11,881 nucleotides of DNA from Dunaliella salina (GCA_002284615.2 MU069442.1:256039-267919), one strand, 5' to 3'; counted from the first letter of the stretch, positions 1 through 11,205 are shown. Notes: generated by a model not told the origin, from the letters alone. Made by a program: numbers and translations.

Positions 1-1015
1 ACCTTGAGGCGACTGCGCCGTGTTGAACACGAACACAATTCACATGCTGCTCTGAACACGCCCGATGACCTTAATATGTTTGTCTAAAGTAAGTATGTTA
101 GAAGACCGTGGTCTCTGTGATTAATGAAAGTAGGGAATTCATGTTCCTCCACAGGCAAAGCAACACTTTCAAGGAACAAAAATACCGGCATAAGAAATGT
201 TTTATGGTCAATTAATCCAATCAATTAATCTAAAAATAATGTGATTCCAAGTAGCGCCTACATTTTCTCTCGAGACTGTGTGAAAAGGCGGTCCGTATAC
301 ATGAATTTGGGGGGCCATGAGATGACAAAATTCTGGGCTGAACCTGGAAAAAACCATGAAGGAAAAGAGGATGGTGTAACGATACAGATCTTTTCTTTAT
401 TTTTCATAACTATGAACTACCACCAGACACACTTCCAGACTCCGGGCAAGACCAGGTATTCTGCTGGTCTAGGGAATCAGGGACCCCTCTCACCCAGTGC
501 GTATTTGCGCAAGACTCCTTAGTCTGCTTTGTCATACAGATGGGAGGACAGGTTTAATGTTGAAGGAAGGCGAGTGAAGGATAAGCTCAACTTCAGCACG
601 AGGAACATGACAAGGAGCTGTTTTGTGCAGGCATTTTCCAGGGGTGTTGGTGCAATATGACTTTTCTAGGTTAGGTTGCATTGGGTCCTGGCCTTCAGCT
701 TGGTGGTTTGGAGCAAGTGGTAAAGCACAACCACCTTTTGCATCAGAGGCTTGGAACCCTCTGACTCAGAGCCAATTCAGAATATAGTTCTGAACCAGAA
801 GCCTCTGGAACTTTGCACCTTTGCACTGGTGGGTTCTGAATCAGATCCAGATCAGAACAAAGCTCTGAATCAGAAGCCAATCAGAGCAGTCAGATCTCCA
901 ATCACACTTTCCGACAAACAATTTGTCAATTAAAATGAAGTGCATGTTTGAAAAAACCTGTTTTTTCTTTAACAATTTTATGCATTAAGAGCTGAAGGGG
1001 TCGGCCAAAGGCCCT
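1..1015. other. No gene recognised
   Basis: Apart from the 759-878 direct repeat I find no supported gene, RNA or element. Short open frames here (for example 241-522 plus) lack recognisable motifs and start at non-ATG codons or mid-frame. The sequence is AT-rich with homopolymer runs near 950-970. Confidence 0.6.
759..878. repeat. Short direct repeat, two 45-bp units offset by 75 bp
   Basis: Units 759-803 and 834-878 share 36 of 45 bases and both end in CAGAAGCC. The surrounding sequence is built of diverged CTGAATCAGA-type motifs. It looks like an old local duplication and has no coding meaning that I can see. Confidence 0.65.
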
Positions 1016-1099
1016 GCAGACTTACGTGCATCCTGGAGGTCTTCCTTACTCATGCCATGGCACGAGTGAGGAAGACCTCCAGGATGCACGTAAGTCTGC
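1016..1099. repeat. 84-bp spacerless palindrome centred on CCATGG
   Basis: Two 42-base arms pair around the centre between 1057 and 1058 with only two mismatches (1052/1063 and 1047/1068; the latter would be a G-U pair in RNA). Pairing stops sharply at both ends. Each strand reads GCACGTAAGTCTGC outward at its end, so a donor-like GTAAGT faces outward on both sides. It can form a cruciform in DNA or a long hairpin in RNA. It could be a small foldback element, a hairpin RNA precursor or a replication-derived inverted duplication. Confidence 0.92.
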
Positions 1100-1679
1100 T
1101 CTGCTTTTTCCTGATGAGTCTTGCCCTTGTCTTGGTCTGCTCCTTTCTCACGTAAGCTGTCTCGGTCTGCTCTGTGTCTTCTGTGCTTGGATGCAATGCA
1201 AGAATAGGGAAGAATGGTAAAAGTCCACCTCTTCTCCCGTTTGAGTAAATGCACCTTTTCTGTAAAGAAAGAGGAAGAGACATTCTAGGATTGTGTGTGA
1301 ACATAAAAAGTTGAAAGCTGAACACATCTTTGCAAAATTTAGCAAATTTGCTGCCCTTATTCAAATAAAAGGGGCAAGGGTAATGTACAGCATTTAGGAG
1401 ATGTCCTCCTAGCAAGCCAGTGAATGGAAAAATGAAAAAATTACATGGCCAAACATTGGAGACATCAGCTGCGACATCGTTCTGGTCAAAGTATTCAAAA
1501 AAAACTTTGGGGTCAAAATGTGGAAATCAGATCCTTTGAAAATCTTCTAACGTGAAGGTAGATTTCAAACTCAAATGATGGGCAAATCCACAATAACCAT
1601 TTTAATCTCTAAAATGATGGGAAGTTGAAAAGGGGAGAGGGGGGAGACAGTTGCAGAGATGTAGCCATTCCCTTCAGAA
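1100..1679. other. No gene recognised
   Basis: The stretch right of the palindrome is T/C-rich, then A-rich. Open frames on the minus strand (1050-1415) run through the palindrome and show no domain. A purine-rich segment sits at 1618-1650. No RNA gene or splice-bounded coding segment can be supported. Confidence 0.55.
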
Positions 1680-1979
1680 TTATTTCTCATCTAGGTGATC
1701 TGAGGCTAGGCGGGTAATCTGTTTTTTTTGAAATATAATGGAACGCAAATGATCTTCAGGAAAGATGATGTCCGGTGGAATTGGGAAAAAGGAAAGCTTC
1801 GCAAGTCCCAAGGAGTTGTGCACCTTCTGGACGTGTGTCAAACTGGGCCGCACTAGTGGACACAGTTCAATTTTTGCCTGTAGCTGCTGAGCAAGCCATG
1901 CAGCATGTACTTTGAGGAGAAAGTATGCTTCCCTGTTCAACTGCTTCTCTGATAATTTTTTGATGAAGCAACCTAGCTT
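1680..1979 (-). CDS. Coding-like open frame, possible terminal exon of an unknown gene
   Basis: This minus-strand frame is open for 99 codons and ends at TAA 1680-1682. Its composition is protein-like: an amphipathic Lys/Leu/Gln-rich stretch near the start (KKLSEKQLNREAYFLL and following), then a Pro/Ile-rich part and a charged tail. It has no early ATG, so it would need an upstream exon; the AG at 1977-1978 is only a weak acceptor. A possible donor (GTGCAC after CAGAAG, near 1830) would truncate it. No family is recognised. It could be a gene fragment, an old element or chance. Confidence 0.25.
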   Translation of the reverse strand, partial: KLGCFIKKLSEKQLNREAYFLLKVHAAWLAQQLQAKIELCPLVRPSLTHVQKVHNSLGLAKLSFFPIPPDIIFPEDHLRSIIFQKKQITRLASDHLDEK

Positions 1980-2921
1980 TCAACAAGTTAATGTCTCGTG
2001 CATGATTTCCTTTTGCAACACAACAACAAGCTTCATTTATTTATTTCTGAGCTTGTGGACATTATGTTGACTGGCGAGGACCAGTCACAGGCCGATCAAT
2101 CGAACACTCTGGCTGAAGATCCCCCCGTGTAAATCTGTAAATCTGCATGCAATGACAATGTGATGCACACCTTGCTTGCCGTCTCCTCATGCTTCCCTTT
2201 TCCCTTGTCCACATATTTGGGGGAATCCCAAAATATTTAAATGCTGCTAAAATCATTTTATTGGCCCTGCACATACAGGCTCCCGATGTGGATCCGTGTC
2301 TGGCGTGCAAAAATCACGTAAGCTACTAGTTCTTGAGATGATGGCGTGTTTTTACTGTCCTGAGACTTCCTAAGAAAAATTGATGACCAAGTCCGCTCAT
2401 GATTGAAGGAAGAGTGGATATGATTCAACAGCTCTAGATTTAACATCGTTTCTAGTGGTCACATCTGTTCCACGCAAGAGCATATGCTTATCCTCATAGC
2501 ATTGCAGCTGAAGACATCTTCCATGCCTGCCATTTTAAGGTCTTGAAGTTTCTGGGGCCAAGAGGAAGCAGGGTGGCACCGCACAGCAACAACAAAAACG
2601 TTACAATGTTCAGGCAATGATGTCCGTGAGAGACAAATTTGTTAATGCAAACAGCGGTGTTAAGAACGGGCTTAATGAGCATGCGCTGAAAGATCTGGGG
2701 AGCTTGAGTCAAACAGACTCTGCATTGTGATGAAAATGAAACCATCGCATTGTGATGAGATTGAAACCATGTGCTTCATTTGCGTGTTGAGAATGTAGTG
2801 CATTATGCAGGCACAGAAACTTGTACAACTACTCAGTTCTCTGTCCAACAGTAGAACTGAGGTTCTTGGAGGCGAGTGAGATTGTGTGATAGTTCCCTTA
2901 CTGTTGCTGATGCAATAAGGT
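1980..2921. other. No supported gene; scattered minus-strand open frames
   Basis: Several minus-strand frames of 60-85 codons overlap here (2062-2310, 2258-2446, 2494-2745, 2672-2926) without a recognisable domain or consistent splice sites. The best small candidate is a 30-codon frame at 2459-2551, preceded on the minus strand by a pyrimidine tract and CCCCAG. Imperfect ATTT repeats occur at 2034-2048. Nothing can be assigned. Confidence 0.5.
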
Positions 2922-2972
2922 CCCATCTTTTCCTTTCTCGCGGGGCATTTTGCAGACTTTTAGGTTGAGTTT
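2922..2972 (+). repeat. 51-bp direct repeat, copy 1 (leader of zinc-knuckle gene)
   Basis: This 51-bp stretch recurs at 3307-3357 with a single base change (CGCGGGG versus CGTGGGG). It contains a pyrimidine run followed by GCATTTTGCAG, which looks like a 3' splice acceptor. The two copies lie 385 bp apart, and the second ends 11 bp before the ORF start. Such a pair could be a remnant of element terminal or internal repeats, or a local duplication of an acceptor. Confidence 0.9.
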
Positions 2973-3306
2973 CCCCCCTGCCTCCCTCTGAGACTTGCTG
3001 TTTGCCAGTCAGCTCAGCTTTGCTTTCCCCGCCATGACCCAGTGTCGATTAGCGAGTTGGGCCTAAACTGCTAGGTATCCTCCTTGGGTGTGTTTTGCTC
3101 CTTTGGCTGTTCCTGGGATTCAGCTTGTGCCCTTCTTGCCTGCATGTTCCAGAGTTTTTTTCAGAGGTTTTAGCTGCGTCCTTTCTTTCTCTCTCTCTTC
3201 TCGCGTCTTTTGCTCCCCCTCTCTGGAGCCGTGCTTGTAGGCCTTGCAGGCCAGTTTTGTTCCTGTGCTCTCTGGTCTGCACCCCCACCCCCCATGTAAG
3301 GAAACG
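2973..3306 (+). promoter_or_regulatory. Pyrimidine-rich leader between the two 51-bp repeats
   Basis: This 334-bp stretch upstream of the zinc-knuckle ORF is strongly C/T-rich on the plus strand, notably 3178-3226 and 3279-3293. It includes CT microsatellite-like runs and no convincing coding frame; open frames on either strand are products of the low complexity. It likely serves as promoter or 5' untranslated region of the downstream gene, or as the end of a repetitive element. No TATA box is obvious. Confidence 0.35.
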
Positions 3307-3357
3307 CCCATCTTTTCCTTTCTCGTGGGGCATTTTGCAGACTTTTAGGTTGAGTTT
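3307..3357 (+). repeat. 51-bp direct repeat, copy 2, just upstream of the zinc-knuckle ORF
   Basis: Near-identical partner of 2922-2972. It is preceded by GTAAGG at 3296, so the segment 3296-3341 has the outline of a very short intron (donor, pyrimidines, TTTTGCAG). The repeat carries the in-frame TGA that sets the start of the following ORF. Confidence 0.9.
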
Positions 3358-3368
3358 TAGAGAGAGAG

Positions 3369-4205
3369 ATGCCAAACCAGGCAGGCTTGCGTCATAGTTC
3401 TAGGAACCAGCTCGTTCCTGCCCCAGTCCCCGCTCCCCCGGCCGCTGGTCGAGGTCGCGGAGGGGCTGGTTCTGCCGCTAGCAGAGGCCGTGGTGGGGGC
3501 CGCGGCAGAGGGCGCGTTGCGCTGCCCATGTCCAGCGAGGAGGAAGCCGTTTCTAGCTTAGGCTTCGAAGATGCAGCAGGCCAGGAGTTGCAACCGCGCC
3601 AGCAGCGGCGTCAGCCACAGCACAGGCGCAGGCATCAGCACAGCAACAGCAGCAGCAGCAGCAGCAGCAGCGACGAGAACAGCGACAGCAGCGATAGCAG
3701 CGAGGAAGAGTACGCTGCCGAGCGCAAGAAGATGCGCAAGCGGCTGCGCTCCTCCCGCTCCCGCCTGGACCGGGAAGGCCTGCAGAGCATGCATGAGGAC
3801 CTCTTGCAGCTAGGGACCTTCGCCCTGGCAGCGCGCCCTCCCAGGTCTGCACAGCGTGCACACAAAGCCTGGCAGCAGCTTAAGGAAGAGCTGCTCTTCC
3901 AAGGGGAGGTGTTGGCAGTAGCAGCAGAGAAGGGATGGGGTGCAGCCCATGCAGTCAGGGGCCCCAGGGCTAGTGGGTCTGGGTTTTCCAAGAGGGTGTC
4001 CAAGCATCTGAGGAAGTGGGAGCAGCAGCAAGCCAAAGCAGCGGCCCCCAAGCGCAGCAGCTCCAAAGGGAACATGCTGTGCTACAAGTGCTGGATGCCT
4101 GGGCACACCATGGACGAGTGCAGGGCACGCACATCCCAGGGGGAGCACAGGGCCTACGCGCAAGGGGCCTACGCTGCGCAGAGGCTTTCAAGCCCCCCCC
4201 CTTGA
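3369..4205 (+). CDS. RGG-rich, Ser/acidic CCHC zinc-knuckle protein (Gag-like or RNA-binding), 278 aa
   Basis: An uninterrupted ORF. The start is well fixed, since an in-frame TGA lies 18 nt upstream (3351-3353) and the first ATG follows an AG-rich leader. Order of parts: Pro/Ala segment (15-26), Arg-Gly-rich RGG-type region (27-49), acidic patch, Gln/Arg/His-rich stretch (72-91), eight-serine run encoded by (AGC)8 followed by an Asp/Ser/Glu tract (92-115), a basic cluster (118-132), a possible helical segment (about 135-190), and one CX2CX4HX4C zinc knuckle with Cys238, Cys241, His246 and Cys251. A single knuckle near the C-terminus after a basic region is the usual layout of retroelement Gag/nucleocapsid proteins. 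Cellular RNA-binding proteins share it, so the function is not settled. No polymerase, protease, integrase or tyrosine recombinase frame follows. The ORF stops inside a nine-C run, which may hide a frame change. Family assignment is inference. Confidence 0.72.
   Translation: MPNQAGLRHSSRNQLVPAPVPAPPAAGRGRGGAGSAASRGRGGGRGRGRVALPMSSEEEAVSSLGFEDAAGQELQPRQQRRQPQHRRRHQHSNSSSSSSSSDENSDSSDSSEEEYAAERKKMRKRLRSSRSRLDREGLQSMHEDLLQLGTFALAARPPRSAQRAHKAWQQLKEELLFQGEVLAVAAEKGWGAAHAVRGPRASGSGFSKRVSKHLRKWEQQQAKAAAPKRSSSKGNMLCYKCWMPGHTMDECRARTSQGEHRAYAQGAYAAQRLSSPPP
3648..3671 (+). repeat. (AGC)8 trinucleotide run coding for serine
   Basis: Eight perfect AGC triplets in the zinc-knuckle ORF encode its longest serine run. 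The surrounding 3590-3700 segment is rich in related AGC, CAG and GAC triplets. This makes the region prone to length change and produces long false open frames on the opposite strand. Confidence 0.9.
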
Positions 4206-4395
4206 GCGTGAGTACTGGTGTGCCTTGCTGTCTTTATGTTGCCTTGCTGGCAGTTCTGTTGGCCTCGCTGTGCCCTGCCATTCAGGCTCGCTTCTGTTTC
4301 CCATGCTGGGGTTTGGTTGGGCTCGCTGCCAAGTTTTGGGAGAACCAAGTGCTAGCCTTGGGTTTTCCAGCACCTTGCTGCAGTGNGCCTTGTAA

Positions 4396-4834
4396 GCAGG
4401 TGTCTACGCCGGCACGCTGCATGGTCTTTCTGCTCCTAAGTTATTGCTCCTTTTGGGTNCCTACGCCGGCATACCANGTTGAGCNCGCACGCATGCAAGC
4501 ATGTACAGCTTTGGAGGTGAGCAGGTGTCTACGCCGGCACGCTGCATGGGTATTTCTGCTCCAAAGTTTGTTGCTCACCATTNGGTGCCTACGCCGGCAT
4601 GCCATGATGTTGAGNTTTGCATGCGCTGCTTTGGGTTGTGCGCAGGNGCCTACGCTGGTACGCTGCTATTTTGCCACGCCCTAAGCCTTGCTCTTACTCA
4701 GGTGTCTNCGCCGGCACGCTGTCTAGAGCCATGCATGTGCAACNTTGGTNTTTAAGCAGGTGTCTACGCCGGCACACTGCTGCAGTTTGCCTCCCCCTTT
4801 GCTCATGCATGGGTGCCTACGCTGGCATGCCATT
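4396..4834 (+). repeat. Tandem array, about 60-bp period, core TACGCCGGCA, eight units
   Basis: Copies of the core TACGCCGGCA (or close variants) start at 4405, 4462, 4530, 4590, 4651, 4707, 4765 and 4818, spaced 53-68 bp. Two unit types are visible: type A reads GCAGGTGTCTACGCC and continues GGCACGCTGC, type B reads GGTGCCTACGCC and continues GGCATGCCA. The order is A-B-A-B-A-A-A-B, and the first four units form a dimer of about 125 bp. Related GGCCTACGC motifs occur twice in the last coding bases of the upstream ORF (4151-4183), hinting that the array may have expanded from the gene end. All ten N bases in the window (4386-4750) lie in or at the edge of this array. Confidence 0.88.
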
Positions 4835-4974
4835 TGAGCTATTTTGCCTTTCCAGCTTGCTGCTAAGAACATGTTCCCCTGGCAGTCCCGTGCAAGCTTA
4901 CTGCTGTGCACTTCAGCAGAATACCCAGGAAAGGTGCTGAGCTGTGCCGCCTTTTCCCTCTCGTTGCTTTGCAG

Positions 4975-5075
4975 CTATGGCCGGGACTTATCTGCTAAGT
5001 ACCCCGGCGCGAGGAATTGACCGCCGTCCACGACTGGTGTTTTCCTCGCCCTTGAACGAGCCGGAAGACAACTGA
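4975..5075 (+). CDS. Possible 3' exon of the zinc-knuckle gene, or a 32-codon small ORF
   Basis: A pyrimidine-rich stretch ending TTTGCAG (4968-4974) makes a good 3' splice acceptor. Two bases later an ATG (4977) opens a 32-codon frame ending at TGA 5073-5075, rich in Pro, Arg and Glu. A matching strong donor GTGAGT lies at 4208, three bases after the stop of the upstream ORF, so a 767-bp intron holding the tandem array is plausible. As written, the upstream frame terminates before the donor. The two frames agree only if the nine-C run at 4193-4201 were one base different. I recognise no domain. It may be untranslated or chance. Confidence 0.3.
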
Positions 5076-5145
5076 GTATGATTTGAGACTGCCACTGGAG
5101 ATACTGCACTGAGCAAGAAGTGTGTATTCTTTGAATATGTATCTG

Positions 5146-5150
<5 letters not shown>

Positions 5151-5214
<64 letters not shown>
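5151..5214 (+). repeat. (GT)32 microsatellite
   Basis: Thirty-two perfect GT dinucleotides. The opposite strand yields an artificial His-Thr repeat frame that should be ignored. The perfect, long run suggests high length polymorphism and possible assembly length error. Confidence 0.98.
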
Positions 5215-5217
<3 letters not shown>

Positions 5218-5311
5218 ATTGACCCAAGAAAATAGTGATTTCCTGTAAGGGCCTTGGCACCTTCATGATCAAAAGAAACCAGGAGAAAAACTGCTTAGGC
5301 CTGTTGTCTAT

Positions 5312-5825
5312 TTGCTCCCAACCAAATGGGTCTCTGTTGCTGTAACAAACAACATTTTCAGGCACAGGCACAGGCACAGGCACCCCCGGACAGTGGTGTT
5401 GCAGCTGTCAGGGTGAATCAAATGCACATGGTCAAATATGAAAATAACCATTTCCAAAATGCCACAACTTGTTTGCCATATGTCTGCCACAACTTGAAAG
5501 GATCTGACTCATAAGTGCTACCTATTTCAGGTAGTATGTAGTCAGTAGTAAGAAGCAGATGGTAGGTATTAGGTATGGAATTGCATTCCATCAATGCACA
5601 TGTCCAACAAGACTGAACCTGAACCTGAACATGAACATGAAAGGGAATAAAATCGATGATTCCTCCTCCCTCTCGTTGCATTCAGCATTCCAGCCACACC
5701 TGATGGAAACAATCAATTACGAGCTTCATGACTTATCCTTAATGTATACATGAATTGCAACAGAAGCCAATACTTCTAGTACTCGCTGCATTTGAGAGAA
5801 CGTTAAGCAGCCTAAAAGCAACCAA
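5312..5825. repeat. Tandem duplication, copy 1 (about 514 bp)
   Basis: Copy 1 matches copy 2 (5879-6391) block by block: TTGCTCCCAACCAAATGGG at the left edge, GCCACAACTTG twice, GAATTGCATTCCATCAATGCA or its variant, ATGAATTGCAACAG, and TTAAGCAGCCT then GCAACCAA at the right edge. Between these the copies differ by substitutions and indels. It holds a (CAGGCA) run at 5359-5385 and a GAACCTGAACATGAA-type run at 5612-5642. Open frames in the two copies share the start MAD-WQTSCG, but each ends within about 60 codons, so coding is doubtful. Confidence 0.85.
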
Positions 5826-5878
5826 CAGGCGCAAGAAATCATCTGTTTATATTTGTTTTGGAGGGATCACTGCAACAC

Positions 5879-6391
5879 TTGCTCCCAACCAAATGGGTCC
5901 CAGTAGCTGAACCAAACGACAGGCGAATGCACCCCTGGTTTTGCAGCTGTATGGGTATTTACACTGCATATGGTAGAATATGAAGAAAATTGCTTCCAAA
6001 ACGCCACAACTTGTCTGCCATCTGTCTGCCACAACTTGAAAGGACCTGACTTTTCTGAGTGCTACCTAGGAGGACCTAACTCATGAGTGTAACCTTGGAG
6101 GAATCCCAAGGGCTACCTAGGAGAAATTATGAGTGCTACAGGTAGTAGGTAGGAGGTAGGAGATGATAGGTAGGTAATTGCATTCCATCAATGCACGTGT
6201 CCAACAAGGCTGAACATCAAATCAATGGACTTCCTTTTCTCATCGCCTTCAGCACTTCAGCCAAATCCGATGGAATCAATCTCTAACATTCTGATGACTC
6301 ATCCTGTCTGTGCACATGAATTGCAACAGGATCCAGTGTTTCTAATTCTTGCTCCATTTTAAAGAATGTTAAGCAGCCTGACAGCAACCAA
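5879..6391. repeat. Tandem duplication, copy 2 (about 513 bp)
   Basis: Diverged second copy, offset by about 567 bp, with 53 bp of unrelated sequence between copies. Relative to copy 1 it has gained a stretch around 6058-6165 built of GCTACCTAGGAG and GTAGGTAGGAGG motifs. The matching edges at 5879 and 6391 suggest that a defined unit was duplicated. I see no terminal inverted repeats or obvious target duplications, so the element class is unknown. Confidence 0.85.
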
Positions 6392-7362
6392 TATTGATGT
6401 TGGTGCCATCCATGGTCTTGCTTATGAGGGATGCATCAAATCACAGCAACCCTGCACATAAGCAAACTTACTGGATCACTGCATACATCTTGATGTCATT
6501 AAGTTCATCAACCATTGGTTGCATCATCAGCCAGTGTGGACATGCACACTGTTATTCTTGAAATCCCCAAGTTCTTCCTCCATGGATATGCATAAATACG
6601 GTTCTGCATCCTTTCAGCAGCCCCTGTATTTATCTGATTCCCCCCCCCCCCTCCCCCTCCCCCCATGAAGCTTGGAGCATGCAGCCCTCTCTCAAGCAAT
6701 AGCACTCACCTGGAAAACCAAAATAGGCATGAGACAGACATTCCAATAAAGGAAGAATGCAACACATGATTTCACTTAAAGTGTGCAGGACGTGTCTGTC
6801 TCTGCATTGCACTGCTCTCCGTCCCCAGAGAAACCTGTGTCGGAATAAAATGTCATGCCCCTTCTCATGTGGGCAGAGAATGAGCCTGCAGGGACAGCAC
6901 AAAAAAAGAAACAAGTTACTAGGGGACAAGTCAGGAAAAGGAGAATACAAGTCGGAAAGCGTGCTGGCTGTCTAATCTCCTAGTTCTCAAGATGACTTGT
7001 TGCATTTTGGACAAAAATCAGCGGCAATCTGCCACATGAAGATGCTCTATACTGGAAGTTTTCAGCAATACATGTGCTAGTATTTCTCTTTGACACCTAT
7101 ATGAGCCTTACCAGAAGACGAAGCATCACTGCTTTTGCGCTGCATGAATTGCAAATTATGCGTGCTGGTACAGGACGCCAGGAGAGAGCGCGCCTCTTGG
7201 GCCTGTGAACACAACAAGCGTGAAGACGGCAAGAATCCAGGTTTTGAGCCAGAAGAATGCTTGTTTACTGTTTGGCGTTTGCTGGGTTAAAAATGGAGCT
7301 AGGCAGCTGGACCAAACATTCATTTTGTGTAAACCTGCATGCCTTCTTTCACGTTTCCTTAG
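6392..7362. other. Region downstream of the kinase gene, no gene recognised
   Basis: This stretch lies 3' of the minus-strand kinase and should include its 3' untranslated region. I see no clear AATAAA on the minus strand close to the stop codon. Open frames on both strands (for example 6630-6950 minus and 6757-6975 plus) carry no recognisable motif. A donor/acceptor-like CCAG followed by GTGAGT occurs on the minus strand near 6706-6715. Confidence 0.5.
6640..6664. repeat. C-rich tract (G-tract on the minus strand)
   Basis: A 25-base run of C interrupted only by T at 6652 and 6658. The minus strand has three long G blocks, the longest of 12, enough to form a G-quadruplex in principle. It is also a typical site of sequencing length error. 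Confidence 0.85.
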
Positions 7363-10699
<3,337 letters not shown>

Positions 10700-10723
10700 G
10701 CTGCCCAGCGCAAAAAGAAAAAA
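10700..10723 (-). promoter_or_regulatory. Likely 3' splice acceptor immediately upstream of the kinase start codon
   Basis: On the minus strand a pyrimidine tract (about 10709-10724) leads into GGGCAG (10701-10706), and the kinase ATG begins within a few bases. This is the layout of an acceptor with a 5'-leader intron, so the first exon described may be the second. A donor-like CAG followed by GTGACG on the minus strand near 11044-11052 is one possible partner; this pairing is a guess. Alternatively the open frame continues upstream to about 10786 without splicing. Confidence 0.35.
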
Positions 10724-11100
10724 AGGTGCGTAACGATTGCCAGCGCGGAATTTTGTGTCCGAAAAACCAGGGCTACGACGGGACACGGATACATCATCAC
10801 ATGGTTTAAAGCAACTAAAAGATATCTAAAGGTACATCAATGCCTAGATCTGGGCGATCGAGGTAGGCGAGCTGCGATTTGATGTTGTGACCGACCTCAA
10901 TTACATCTAGGAGTGTCAGAGAAATTCATCTGAAATCAAAATTAACCTTTAAGTACATGTCTATGCACGATACGGACTGTTCGTCCAGGGAAAAATTCCC
11001 CGTGCTAGATGCCCGGGAAGACACGATTGAAAGGATGAGTTTCGTCACCTGTATCTGCGCCCCAAAAAAATCCTGGCAACGAGCCGACGTGTCATGGCAT
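10724..11100. promoter_or_regulatory. Presumed upstream/promoter region of the kinase gene
   Basis: This is the sequence 5' of the minus-strand kinase. It shows no supported coding frame. A GACGTGTC motif (11087-11094) and a nearby CCGAC core (11084-11088) resemble plant ABRE and DRE elements, but such short matches arise by chance. No TATA box is identified. Confidence 0.3.
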
Positions 11101-11118
11101 TTTCTCCTTCTAAGGTGC

Positions 11119-11205
11119 TAGGAGCGCTCCTAATGCTAACTCCTAATTAGGAGTTAGCAGGAGGAGTGAGCAGGAGGAGAATGCTAGCATTATAATGCTA
11201 GCATT
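11119..11205. repeat. Cluster of three perfect palindromes (14, 26 and 26 bp)
   Basis: Perfect palindromes lie at 11119-11132 (centre GCGC), 11134-11159 (centre AATT) and 11180-11205 (centre TATA; contains ATGCTAGCAT twice). The sequence between the second and third is made of AGGAGGAG motifs that also echo CTCCT motifs to the left, giving a broader imperfect inverted symmetry. It lies about 420-510 bp upstream of the kinase start codon. It may be a small foldback element remnant or a regulatory cluster. Confidence 0.88.

Noticed and set aside
985..1254. Paired frames on both strands sharing the peptide HPGGLP-SCHG
   Set aside because: They share sequence only because both cross the palindrome at 1016-1099.
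3553..4191. Several long frames opposite or out of phase with the zinc-knuckle ORF
   Set aside because: They are shadows of GC- and AGC-rich coding sequence, with Cys/Ala/Leu runs and no domains.
4396..4834. CRISPR-like look of a repeat array with regular spacing
   Set aside because: The units are diverged along their full length, the intervening sequences are related to each other rather than unique, and the context is an intron-bearing eukaryotic genome.
4988..5383. 131-codon minus-strand frame with a His-Thr run
   Set aside because: It is created by the (GT)32 microsatellite.
5308..6032. Two similar minus-strand frames starting MAD-WQTSCG
   Set aside because: The similarity follows from the DNA duplication; it fades after about 15 codons and no domain or splice structure supports coding.
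3369..7300. Full retrotransposon (Gag-Pol)
   Set aside because: No reverse transcriptase, RNase H, protease, integrase or tyrosine recombinase frame could be found on either strand in this interval.
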